Source of the DNA: Bacillota bacterium
GTDB lineage: Bacteria > Bacillota > Clostridia > Lachnospirales > Lachnospiraceae
Reading direction: 5' to 3'
Assembly (NCBI GenBank): GCA_023399055.1
Contig: JAEWQV010000016.1
Location: forward strand, 645,376-709,375
DNA length: 64,000 nt
Translations under genes and position numbers: made by a program
Part shown: piece after piece, positions 35,666 through 42,936 of the stretch
Numbering within the stretch: the first letter of the stretch is position 1
Layout of the letters: every line of letters starts with the position of its first letter
The notes under the pieces: generated by a model
What the model saw: the letters and a program-made list of their open reading frames with translations, nothing else
Database searches by the model: none
What the model was told of the DNA's origin: nothing

Positions 35666-35682
35666 ATGGCGCATAACGCCAT
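35666..35682 (+). promoter_or_regulatory. Small intercistronic hairpin between the second permease pair
   Basis: atggcg (35666-35671) pairs with cgccat (35677-35682) across a five-base loop, right before the ribosome site of the second permease. No T-run follows. Confidence 0.45.
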
Positions 35683-35696
35683 AATGGAGATTAACG

Positions 35697-36689
35697 ATGA
35701 TAAAAAATGTAACTGTAAAAAATAGTCTCACAAAGATGAAAGCCATAAGCCAGGATAAGTATCAGGGCAAAATACTTTTTAGTAAATTTAATAAGGCTTT
35801 GGTTGCCTTACTAAAGGTAGTCATATTAGTTGGAGTAAGCTATGTCATTCTTTCTCCCATCATTGGTATGATTGTAAACTCCATTTCTTCCGATAGGGAT
35901 GCCTACAATCCTATGGTATATGTACTTCCACAGTTCCCGACACTTGAAAGATATCAAACTGTAATCGAGGCTTTGAATTACTTTCCGACCATAGCAAAGA
36001 ACCTGCTGTATTCCTTATCCTTAATGGCATTACAGATTTTTGTCTGTTCCATGGTAGGTTACGGTTTTGCAAGATTTGATTTTCCCTTTAAGAAGTTATT
36101 GTTTGGCTGTGTGATCATTATGATTGTTATTCCGGCACACACCATTATGTTTCCTTTATATACAACCTTCAGACAGTTTGATCCACTAGGAATATTTACA
36201 GCGTTAACCGGGTCTTCCATTAATCTGCTGGGGACACCATTCCCTATGTATTTAATGACGGTGCTGGGCTGCGGACTTAGATCAGGACTATATATTTATA
36301 TCTTTAACCAATTTTTCCGAGGACTGCCCAAAGAAATTGAGGAGGCAGCTTTCGTAGACGGAGCAGGTGTTTGGTATACCTATTTTAGGATTATGCTGGT
36401 AAACGCTACTCCGGCTGTTATTACCGTAGCGGTATTTTCTATGGTGTGGCAGTTTAATGATACTTTTTTTGCGAAGTTATTTCTGATTAGCGAGGATGTG
36501 GTAATCAGTAAAAAGATATCAATATTGCAGGCAACCATTGCGAACAATTATAAAGTTCTGGATACTTCCATCCAGCAATTGTATCTAAGTGCCGGCATAT
36601 TATTGGTGGTCTTACCTATATTGATCATCTATCTATTGCTGCAGAGATACTTTATAGAGGGTGTGGAGAGAAGTGGTATTGTGGGTTGA
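35697..36689 (+). CDS. Sugar ABC transporter permease, MalG/YtcP type (second transporter)
   Basis: A 330-residue permease with six membrane segments and the EAA loop EEAAFVDGAGVWYTYFRIML. It has an N-terminal cytoplasmic tail of ~35 residues. It forms the second transporter with the permease upstream and probably works with the binding lipoprotein at 38742-40205. Confidence 0.92.
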   Translation: MIKNVTVKNSLTKMKAISQDKYQGKILFSKFNKALVALLKVVILVGVSYVILSPIIGMIVNSISSDRDAYNPMVYVLPQFPTLERYQTVIEALNYFPTIAKNLLYSLSLMALQIFVCSMVGYGFARFDFPFKKLLFGCVIIMIVIPAHTIMFPLYTTFRQFDPLGIFTALTGSSINLLGTPFPMYLMTVLGCGLRSGLYIYIFNQFFRGLPKEIEEAAFVDGAGVWYTYFRIMLVNATPAVITVAVFSMVWQFNDTFFAKLFLISEDVVISKKISILQATIANNYKVLDTSIQQLYLSAGILLVVLPILIIYLLLQRYFIEGVERSGIVG

Positions 36690-36744
36690 TCTTTCTTCCC
36701 CTGGTACGAAACAAATTAAATAATTAAAAGGAGGATGGAAAAAG

Positions 36745-38607
36745 TTGAAGAACAAAAAATGGCTAGTCTGCATTCTAGTGGGAACCATGGTTATATCTAT
36801 GGCTGGATGCAAAAATGATTCAAAACCAACGGATAATGAGGTTACGAATGTAGTTACGGAAGAAGCAAAACCTTCACCGGAACCAACGACGACACCGGAG
36901 GTAGTTGTCAAAGAAGTAAGTATTAATTTTGAAGATGGTAATATGGGATTTGTTGCTTTGTATACCCAATCAGCAGATGCAGACAACTCGGAGCTATCAA
37001 TTGTAGACTATGAAGGCAGTAAAGCATTACAGGTAAAGAATGTGGATGGTAAAGTTCCTTATGTAGCATTTGATGCTGCTAGTCTCTTAGGGGCAGATGT
37101 TGCTAAGGTTGCATCTATTGAAGCAACTATTGGAACCTCTTATGAAAATGGTAACTTTAGTGCTTCTTCCGGTAATATTGTTACCTGGACCGGTGCCAAA
37201 CTGGAAGAAACTAAATATGATTGGTCTGTATATTTGGAGTCCAAAAATCCAAATACTGCAATTGCCAAGCTTGATGCTGGTAAAGAATTTGTTGCAGATG
37301 CTAACAATATCTTTATGCTGACTTTAAAAACAGACAATGGTGTGACTGAAGGTAATGGAAATGCTACCATGTACATCGATAACATTAGATTCTTAGATGC
37401 TTCTGGAAACCTTCTTGCAGCAGATAGTTCTGCAGCGTTTGTTGCTCCAGCAGGATTTGAAAGCAGTGGCAAAGATCTTTCTAACCTTGCAGCAGTTACA
37501 AATGCTGTGAATTTTGAAGGCTTTGCATGTACTGGCGATGGTTGGGCACAAAACGGATTTGAAATGCCACAGGCAATTATTGATGCACTGGTACCAGGTT
37601 CTGTAATAGAGATTGAGTACTCCAGTGACAGTGGTGATATGTGGTTAGTAATTCCAGATGCAACTGCTGGTTGGATGAGAGTTGGAGATGGTACCAACGG
37701 CAAAGCCTATATCAATAATTCAAAGAATATAGCACAGATTACATATGAACAAATTGCACAGTTCTGCGGAGAGGATAAGTCCACTTGGGGTGCAAGGCTA
37801 CAGTGTGAAGCTTCTGGTGCATGGGAAGTATACAGCGTAAAAGTTGGTATGAAAGCACCGGTATATACATTATCCAATCCAGTGGAATTCACAGGATTTG
37901 CCTGCAAGGGAGATGCTTGGGCGCAAAATGGTTTTGATATCCCGCAGGAAATCATTGATGCATTAGTTCCAGGTTCTGTAGTAGAGGTAAATTATACAAG
38001 TGAATCGGGCAAGATGTGGTTGGTAATCCCAGATGCAGCTGCAGGCTGGATGAGAGTTGGTGATGGAACCAATGGCTCTGCTGTAAGTTACAATGGTAAG
38101 AGTTATATCACCTATGAGCAAATCGCGCAGTTCTGTGGAGAGGATAAATCTACTTGGGGTGCAAGATTACAGTGTGAATCTGATACTGCTTGGGAAGTTT
38201 ATGGTGTTAGAGTTGGAACAGCGGCTACTATGAGTATGGTAAGTAATAATGTTGAATTTGCTGGATTTGCCTGCACAGCAGATGCTTGGGCACAGAATGG
38301 TTTTGAAATGCCACAAGAGATTATAGATGCATTAGTGCCAGGTTCTGTAATATCAGTTAAATACACAAGTGAATCCGGTAAAATGTGGTTGGTAATGCCA
38401 GGGGCAGAAGCCGGCTGGATGAGAGTTGGCGACGGTACCAATGGTCAGGCTGCAAACCTTGATGGAATATGTCAGGTAACCTATGAGCAAATTGCTGCAT
38501 TCTGTGGTGATGACAAATCAAAATGGGGTACGATGTTGCAGTGTGAATCTGATACGAAATGGGAAGTATACAGTGTCAACGTAGGCCTGGGTCTGGCAGT
38601 TAAATAA
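36745..38607 (+). CDS. Surface lipoprotein with three tandem ~120-residue modules, likely carbohydrate-binding
   Basis: Lipobox SMAGC (C22) is followed by a Pro/Thr/Glu linker (about 33-55), a CBM-like beta-sandwich (57-218, ending MYIDNIRFLD), and three closely similar modules at about 251-369, 375-491 and 496-617. Each module has F-x-GFAC-x-x-DAWAQNGF, IIDALVPGSV, MWLVIP, GWMRVGDGTNG, TYEQIAQFCGEDKSTWGARL and AWEVYSVKVG. The exposed Trp/Tyr-rich pattern suggests glycan binding. The start is TTG 36745 after AAAGGAGG; the in-phase ATG alternatives do not fit. It sits between the second permease pair and its binding protein. I do not recognise a named CBM family. Confidence 0.8.
   Translation: MKNKKWLVCILVGTMVISMAGCKNDSKPTDNEVTNVVTEEAKPSPEPTTTPEVVVKEVSINFEDGNMGFVALYTQSADADNSELSIVDYEGSKALQVKNVDGKVPYVAFDAASLLGADVAKVASIEATIGTSYENGNFSASSGNIVTWTGAKLEETKYDWSVYLESKNPNTAIAKLDAGKEFVADANNIFMLTLKTDNGVTEGNGNATMYIDNIRFLDASGNLLAADSSAAFVAPAGFESSGKDLSNLAAVTNAVNFEGFACTGDGWAQNGFEMPQAIIDALVPGSVIEIEYSSDSGDMWLVIPDATAGWMRVGDGTNGKAYINNSKNIAQITYEQIAQFCGEDKSTWGARLQCEASGAWEVYSVKVGMKAPVYTLSNPVEFTGFACKGDAWAQNGFDIPQEIIDALVPGSVVEVNYTSESGKMWLVIPDAAAGWMRVGDGTNGSAVSYNGKSYITYEQIAQFCGEDKSTWGARLQCESDTAWEVYGVRVGTAATMSMVSNNVEFAGFACTADAWAQNGFEMPQEIIDALVPGSVISVKYTSESGKMWLVMPGAEAGWMRVGDGTNGQAANLDGICQVTYEQIAAFCGDDKSKWGTMLQCESDTKWEVYSVNVGLGLAVK
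37495..38595 (+). repeat. Three in-frame ~360-bp repeats encoding the lipoprotein modules
   Basis: The DNA of the three modules is strongly similar but not identical, with many silent differences, so the duplications are not very recent. The GFAC and DGTNG blocks mark matching positions in each copy. Confidence 0.85.
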
Positions 38608-38647
38608 TAGTAGCCAGTAGGTTATCATAAGCATTTTAAGGAGGATA

Positions 38648-38723
38648 GGTTGAAAAAATATTTTCAACCGGCAAAAATCACAAAGAGTGATTTTCGCTCA
38701 GTATTTGAGCTGCCTGACGGCAG
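38648..38723 (+). promoter_or_regulatory. Four consecutive hairpins in the leader of the second binding-protein gene
   Basis: Back-to-back stems are ggttgaaaa/ttttcaacc (38648-38656, 38661-38669), aaaatcac/gtgatttt (38674-38681, 38687-38694), gctca/tgagc (38696-38700, 38706-38710) and ctgcc/ggcag (38710-38714, 38719-38723). The ribosome site GGAGGA follows at once. None has a T-run. This looks like an mRNA processing or stabilising leader for a highly made binding protein (inference). Confidence 0.65.
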
Positions 38724-38741
38724 TATGGAGGATATTGTAGA

Positions 38742-40205
38742 ATGAGAAAAATAAAAAAATTTTTAGCTCTTATCTTGGCTTCAATAATGGTATTTTCTTT
38801 GGCAGCATGCAGCGGTAATGGTAATGTGAATAACAATGTAAACGGTAATACTACAGATCCAGAAGATGATACACCAGAAGTAACCACTGCACCGACTGGT
38901 AGTACGGATGAGAAAAGAATCATCAATATAGGTACTTGGTGGACACAATTCTATGACAGTTCAAATGAGTCAGTAGAAGATGATCCCTCTTATTCTGGTC
39001 TAGATGTAGCACATCTAAAGTTTGATAATGTTGCTGCCATTGAACAGAGATATAATGTAGAGTTTTATTGGAAGAACCTTACTTATGCAGGGGTACAGGA
39101 ATCAATTAATAACTCTATTTTAGCGGGAGCACCGGACTGTGATATCTATTTGGTTGAGTTAGCATTTGGTATACCAGCAGCACTGAATGGTCTTGCTACG
39201 GATTTAAAGACGGTTCTTCCAGAGGATAATGATTTATTTACAACCAAGAAGAATATTACCTATCTGGATTTAGGTGATGGAAAAGCATCGATATTAAAGA
39301 GAGTAGATGCACAAACAAAAGTTGAGGCAACTTATCCTTTAGGCTTTAATATTCAGATGTTGGCAGATAACAATCTGGAGGATCCAAGAGAATTATATGC
39401 GCGTGGTGAATGGACCTGGGATAAATTTATTGAATATTGCAAGGTTTTAACAAAAGATGCTGATGGTGATGGTCAGATAGATCAATTTGGATATTGCGGC
39501 TTCAATAATGAAACCTTTGAACAGTTATTAATGAGCAATGGTGCGCATGTGGCTGCAACTAAGACAGAAGAACTTTCTTCTGCAGCTACTGGCGAAGTAT
39601 TGCAGATGATGTCTGACCTGTATAATGTGTACAATGTAGCATACCCTTATGACTTTGAAAGTGGTGATGATTCTACAACTATGAGAGGTCAGTATCGTGA
39701 AGGCAACATTGGTTTCTTCCCTATCGCAGCCTGGATTGCAGCAGATAAAGCTGATTATGACTCCGGCGGCGTAAATGGATATACACTTTCTTTTGACACT
39801 GCATATGTACAATGGCCGGTAGGTCCTTCCGGAGATCAGGCAACGAATGCAGGTAAAGTATCTGCAGGCGAATATTATATCATTCCTGCAGGAGTGGAAG
39901 ATCCTGAAAAAGTTTATAATGTGCTTTACGACATGTGGAACTGGTATGACGGAGATGTAACAGTTCGTGATGATGAGGAAACCTTATACTGGTGGTATAC
40001 GGTTACCGCATCTACGGAAGATTTACAAAATAAAAACTTTGAAGTTATGGCTGACGTAGGAAGCAGAGAAACCTTTGAACTATGGAACCAACTTGGTATT
40101 GCGTATGACTTTATGTCCCTGGTCAAAGGAGAAGTAACACCTGCACAGTTCCAGGAGACTTATAAACAACAGGTTCAGGATGCGTTGGATACCTACTTTA
40201 ACTAA
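38742..40205 (+). CDS. ABC transporter sugar-binding lipoprotein (family 1)
   Basis: The signal and lipobox LAAC (C23) are followed by an Asn/Thr/Pro linker and a binding protein domain (IINIGTWWTQFYDSS, ATYPLGFNIQMLADNNLEDP, EWTWDKFIEYCKVL, IGFFPIAAWIAADK). At 487 aa it is usual for oligosaccharide binders. It probably delivers manno-oligosaccharides to the permease pair at 34707-36689. GGAGGA before the ATG and hairpins on both sides of the cistron suggest high, independent expression. Confidence 0.92.
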   Translation: MRKIKKFLALILASIMVFSLAACSGNGNVNNNVNGNTTDPEDDTPEVTTAPTGSTDEKRIINIGTWWTQFYDSSNESVEDDPSYSGLDVAHLKFDNVAAIEQRYNVEFYWKNLTYAGVQESINNSILAGAPDCDIYLVELAFGIPAALNGLATDLKTVLPEDNDLFTTKKNITYLDLGDGKASILKRVDAQTKVEATYPLGFNIQMLADNNLEDPRELYARGEWTWDKFIEYCKVLTKDADGDGQIDQFGYCGFNNETFEQLLMSNGAHVAATKTEELSSAATGEVLQMMSDLYNVYNVAYPYDFESGDDSTTMRGQYREGNIGFFPIAAWIAADKADYDSGGVNGYTLSFDTAYVQWPVGPSGDQATNAGKVSAGEYYIIPAGVEDPEKVYNVLYDMWNWYDGDVTVRDDEETLYWWYTVTASTEDLQNKNFEVMADVGSRETFELWNQLGIAYDFMSLVKGEVTPAQFQETYKQQVQDALDTYFN

Positions 40206-40220
40206 TAATAAAAGACATAG

Positions 40221-40240
40221 CAGGGCGGCGTGCCGCCCTG
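40221..40240 (+). promoter_or_regulatory. GC-rich hairpin after the binding-protein gene
   Basis: cagggcggcgtgccgccctg is a 20-base perfect inverted repeat, very stable in this AT-rich DNA. It has no T-run and the GH130 gene follows 25 bases later. It would protect the 3' end of the binding-protein message against exonucleases or act as a leaky terminator. Confidence 0.65.
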
Positions 40241-40265
40241 ACTGAAAGGAGAAAGGGCAAAAATA

Positions 40266-41288
40266 ATGGGCGAGATTAAAATGATAGCTCCTTCAATACC
40301 AAATGTTCCTTGGCAGGAACGTCCATCAGGACTTAAAGATGCCCCTGTCTGGAGATATACAAAGAATCCTATTATTGGACGTAATCCTATAAAAGGAGTT
40401 GCCAGAATTTTTAATAGTGCAGTTATGCCTTATGGTGATGAGTTCATCGGAGTATTTCGTGGTGAGCAGACGAATGGTGTGCCATATATCTACATGGGCA
40501 GAAGTAAAGATGCCATCCACTGGGATTTTGATGAAAATAAAATTCCATTTGTAGATGAAGAGGGTAAACCCTTTATGCCGTTGTACGCATATGATCCTAG
40601 ACTGGTAAAAGTGGAGGATACGTATTACATCATTTGGTGTCAGGATTTCTACGGTGCATCCATTGGTATGGCTAAAACAACAGATTTTAAAACCTTTGTA
40701 AGATTGGAAAATCCATTCCTGCCATATAACCGAAATGCGGTATTATTCCCAAGAAAAATAGGTGGTAATTTCTGTTTGCTAAGCAGACCGTCTGATACAG
40801 GACACACACCTTTTGGAGATATTTTCCTTAGCGAAAGTCCAGATCTTGTTTACTGGGGTAAGCACAGACATGTCATGGGCAGAGGAAATAGATGGTGGGA
40901 GTCCTTAAAGATTGGTGGAGGCGCAGCTCCAATTGAAACGAGCGAAGGCTGGTTGCTATTCTATCATGGCGTAAGTGGCACCTGCAATGGTTATATCTAC
41001 AGTATTGGTGGAGCAATTTTGGATTTAGAGAATCCCTCCATTGTAAAATATCGTTGCGAGAACTTCCTATTAACACCTGAAGAATGGTATGAGGAAAGAG
41101 GTTTTGTACCTAATGTAGTATTCCCTTGTGCAACAATTCATGATTCAGAATCAGGTAAAATTGCAATTTACTATGGTGCAGCAGACAGCTACGTAGGTCT
41201 TGCATTTACTAACTTTGATGAAATTGTAGCTTATATCAAAGAGAACAGTGTATTAAGCAATGATGACAGTGAAATAGGTAGGAGATAA
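40266..41288 (+). CDS. GH130_2 beta-1,4-mannooligosaccharide phosphorylase
   Basis: It phosphorolyses non-reducing-end mannose from manno-oligosaccharides, releasing mannose-1-phosphate. The GH130 propeller is clear (RIFNSAVMPYGDEFIGVFRG, AYDPRLVKVEDTYYIIWCQD with general acid D110 in the subfamily-2 YDPR motif, GGAAPIETSEGWLLFYHGV). Length is 340 aa. It complements the GH130_1 enzyme at the start of the operon, which handles only the disaccharide. It is the last gene of the locus and is followed by a terminator. Confidence 0.93.
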   Translation: MGEIKMIAPSIPNVPWQERPSGLKDAPVWRYTKNPIIGRNPIKGVARIFNSAVMPYGDEFIGVFRGEQTNGVPYIYMGRSKDAIHWDFDENKIPFVDEEGKPFMPLYAYDPRLVKVEDTYYIIWCQDFYGASIGMAKTTDFKTFVRLENPFLPYNRNAVLFPRKIGGNFCLLSRPSDTGHTPFGDIFLSESPDLVYWGKHRHVMGRGNRWWESLKIGGGAAPIETSEGWLLFYHGVSGTCNGYIYSIGGAILDLENPSIVKYRCENFLLTPEEWYEERGFVPNVVFPCATIHDSESGKIAIYYGAADSYVGLAFTNFDEIVAYIKENSVLSNDDSEIGRR

Positions 41289-41303
41289 AAAATAAGATAA
41301 TAT

Positions 41304-41342
41304 AAAAGATATATAGAAAAGATACATAAAAAAGATACATAA
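41304..41342. repeat. Three tandem 13-bp repeats after the mannan operon
   Basis: aaaagatatatag, aaaagatacataa and aaaagatacataa occupy 41304-41316, 41317-41329 and 41330-41342, between the GH130_2 stop and the terminator hairpin. Confidence 0.85.
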
Positions 41343-41345
41343 AAA

Positions 41346-41373
41346 ATGAGCTGGTTCAACAGAACCAGCTCAT
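41346..41373. terminator. Terminator of the mannan operon and the convergent CD3324 gene
   Basis: A perfect 12-bp stem atgagctggttc/gaaccagctcat (41346-41357, 41362-41373) has a 4-base loop. An A-run precedes it on the plus strand, giving a T-run for the minus-strand gene; a later ATTTTTTTC serves the plus strand less ideally. Confidence 0.8.
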
Positions 41374-41377
41374 TAAC

Positions 41378-41653
41378 TCATGCTATTTTTTTCTTTTCTA
41401 AAACAATACGTTGAATGCTCTTTTCGGATAAAAAATACTTTTCAGCTAATTCTGAAATTTGTATACCCTGTTGATAATCAGCAAAGATAGAAGAATTTCT
41501 TTCGTTTAATTCCTGTCGAATACGAGTTCCATTACCCCAGGTTTGCTTATTATCTTCCTTTCTTGGTATATAAATATTTTCACCATCAATATAGGTTTGA
41601 ATTAACTCAATAATTTCAATTGGCAGCACCTTATCTGCTCTAATATAGCTCAT
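41378..41653 (-). CDS. CD3324-family small helix-turn-helix protein
   Basis: The 91-residue protein starts MSYIRADKVLPIEIIELIQT, contains YIPRKEDNKQTWGNGT and ends in a helix-turn-helix (ISELAEKYFLSEKSIQRIVL). This matches the CD3324 family of small clostridial proteins, related to Mor-type activators. The second of two adjacent ATGs (41653) is better spaced from AGGAGGG. Its target is unknown. Confidence 0.85.
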   Translation of the reverse strand: MSYIRADKVLPIEIIELIQTYIDGENIYIPRKEDNKQTWGNGTRIRQELNERNSSIFADYQQGIQISELAEKYFLSEKSIQRIVLEKKKIA

Positions 41654-41684
41654 CATGCCCTCCTAAAATTAAATAAACTATTAG

Positions 41685-41735
41685 GAATAGCAGTGGCTAC
41701 AACAAATTAATTTAATTATTTGCAATAGCCAATGC
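41685..41735. repeat. Imperfect hairpin upstream of the CD3324 gene
   Basis: tagcagtggctacaa pairs imperfectly with ttgcaatagccaatgcta. The arms resemble those at 11141-11216 and 13203-13253, suggesting a dispersed hairpin family. Confidence 0.4.
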
Positions 41736-41814
41736 TACGCAAGAATACCAAATTTCCGCATATAGGGGTCCTCCAATAAATTTATTTTTATAATAATTAA
41801 TTAACTGGATTTAA

Positions 41815-42069
41815 TTATAACATGATTTCTAATAAATGCCAACAAAATCCTATTATCAGGTTTTGTTCCAGAAGAGATTGTGTACTTAACTCCAGACGAC
41901 GTTTCATGATATACTTATGGGGTGTTAAACCAATCGTTTGCTTGAACTTTTCTATATAATACGAAACAGATATATGAGCTATCTTACTACATTGTTCCAA
42001 GGTTATTTCATTACTGATATTTTTGTTAATATATACAATAGAGTCAAAGATACTCTTGATAGGTTTCAT
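41815..42069 (-). pseudogene. Truncated AraC-family regulator
   Basis: The 84-residue frame starts with a normal ribosome site (AGGAGG) and carries the first helix-turn-helix of an AraC domain (EITLEQCSKIAHISVSYYIE) plus GLTPHKYIMKRRLELSTQSL. It then ends in an unrelated tail (GFCWHLLEIML), so the second helix-turn-helix, normally IGFxxxxYFxxxFKK, is missing. No rescue frame was found downstream. It is a 3'-truncated gene, or possibly a working mini-regulator. Confidence 0.7.
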
Positions 42070-42180
42070 AACATTACCTCCTTGTTATCACCATTAAGCA
42101 GGTGAGTATCTTGAATACTAGACTAAAATTCAGATGTAGATAGATATTCTAAAACTAAATACTAAGATAAATATATACTT

Positions 42181-42615
42181 TTAGAGCCACTGAATAAAAG
42201 CTGTTTTATCTTGCTTATTGTAGCCGGCCTTTTCGTAAAATTGATAGGTACTTTCGAGCTTAGAGCCTGTTAGCAGCATTAATTTATAACAATTTTCTTT
42301 TAAAGCTATTTGCTTAGCGTAGTTTAAACACTTTGTTGCCAGACCACGATTGCGATAGTTTTCATCAGTTATAACATTTTCAATAAGAGCATAGGGTTGT
42401 TGATTATGCGTCAAGTTGGGTATGATTACACAAACACAGGAGGATACGATTTTTTCATCCTCTAGGGCTACTATAATATGATGACTTTTATCAATTAAAA
42501 TTCTATTCCATAAGTCTATTAGCTTTTGAGTTTTATCAGGAATAGAATTGTTGTGTAGCTGCATGTATAAACTCATTAGTCCATCAAAATCATTGTTTTC
42601 GACTTCACGAATCAT
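42181..42615 (-). CDS. GNAT-family N-acetyltransferase
   Basis: Length is 144 aa with acetyl-CoA motif A ENVITDENYRNRGLATKCLN (R/QxxGxA loop RNRGLA) and C-terminal YQFYEKAGYNK. GGAGGG precedes the ATG. It is small and complete; the substrate is unknown. Confidence 0.87.
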   Translation of the reverse strand: MIREVENNDFDGLMSLYMQLHNNSIPDKTQKLIDLWNRILIDKSHHIIVALEDEKIVSSCVCVIIPNLTHNQQPYALIENVITDENYRNRGLATKCLNYAKQIALKENCYKLMLLTGSKLESTYQFYEKAGYNKQDKTAFIQWL

Positions 42616-42936
42616 TTTTTAACCCTCCATAATTTAAGATTATTAAAGCTATTCAGAACTAAGCTCGAAAACGTGCAGTTTTCTCGAAGTTTAGCTCTCA
42701 CCAAACGATAGTCTATTAAAGATTATCCTTAAAAAGCATGCTTTCACAGATGTTTTTTAAAGACTATGCTTGGTTTTGAACAAGTACAATTTATTATAAA
42801 ATTTTTAGATATTTAATGTCAATAAATTGTAAAAAATATACTGACTATTAAAAGTGAAGTCTAAAATATAGTATTCAGAAGGTACAGAGCTGTAAAGGTA
42901 AAGATAAGTTATGTATATATCATACAGGAGGTTTTT
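42616..42936. other. 321-bp intergenic region rich in hairpins
   Basis: No gene is present. A bulged hairpin is built around gaaaac/gttttc (42667-42672, 42678-42683), and a large stem-loop runs from about 42706 to 42773 (atagtct...agactat). Inside it a 24-base block beginning ttatcctta matches one near 13435 with three differences, and ctattcagaac (about 42645) is the reverse complement of gttctgaatag near 13482. The promoter of the GH2 gene should lie at the right-hand end. Confidence 0.5.

Noticed and set aside
37140..38441. Long minus-strand frames across the three-module lipoprotein gene
   Set aside because: They are shadows of the repeated coding sequence and recur at matching places in each module; no ribosome sites.
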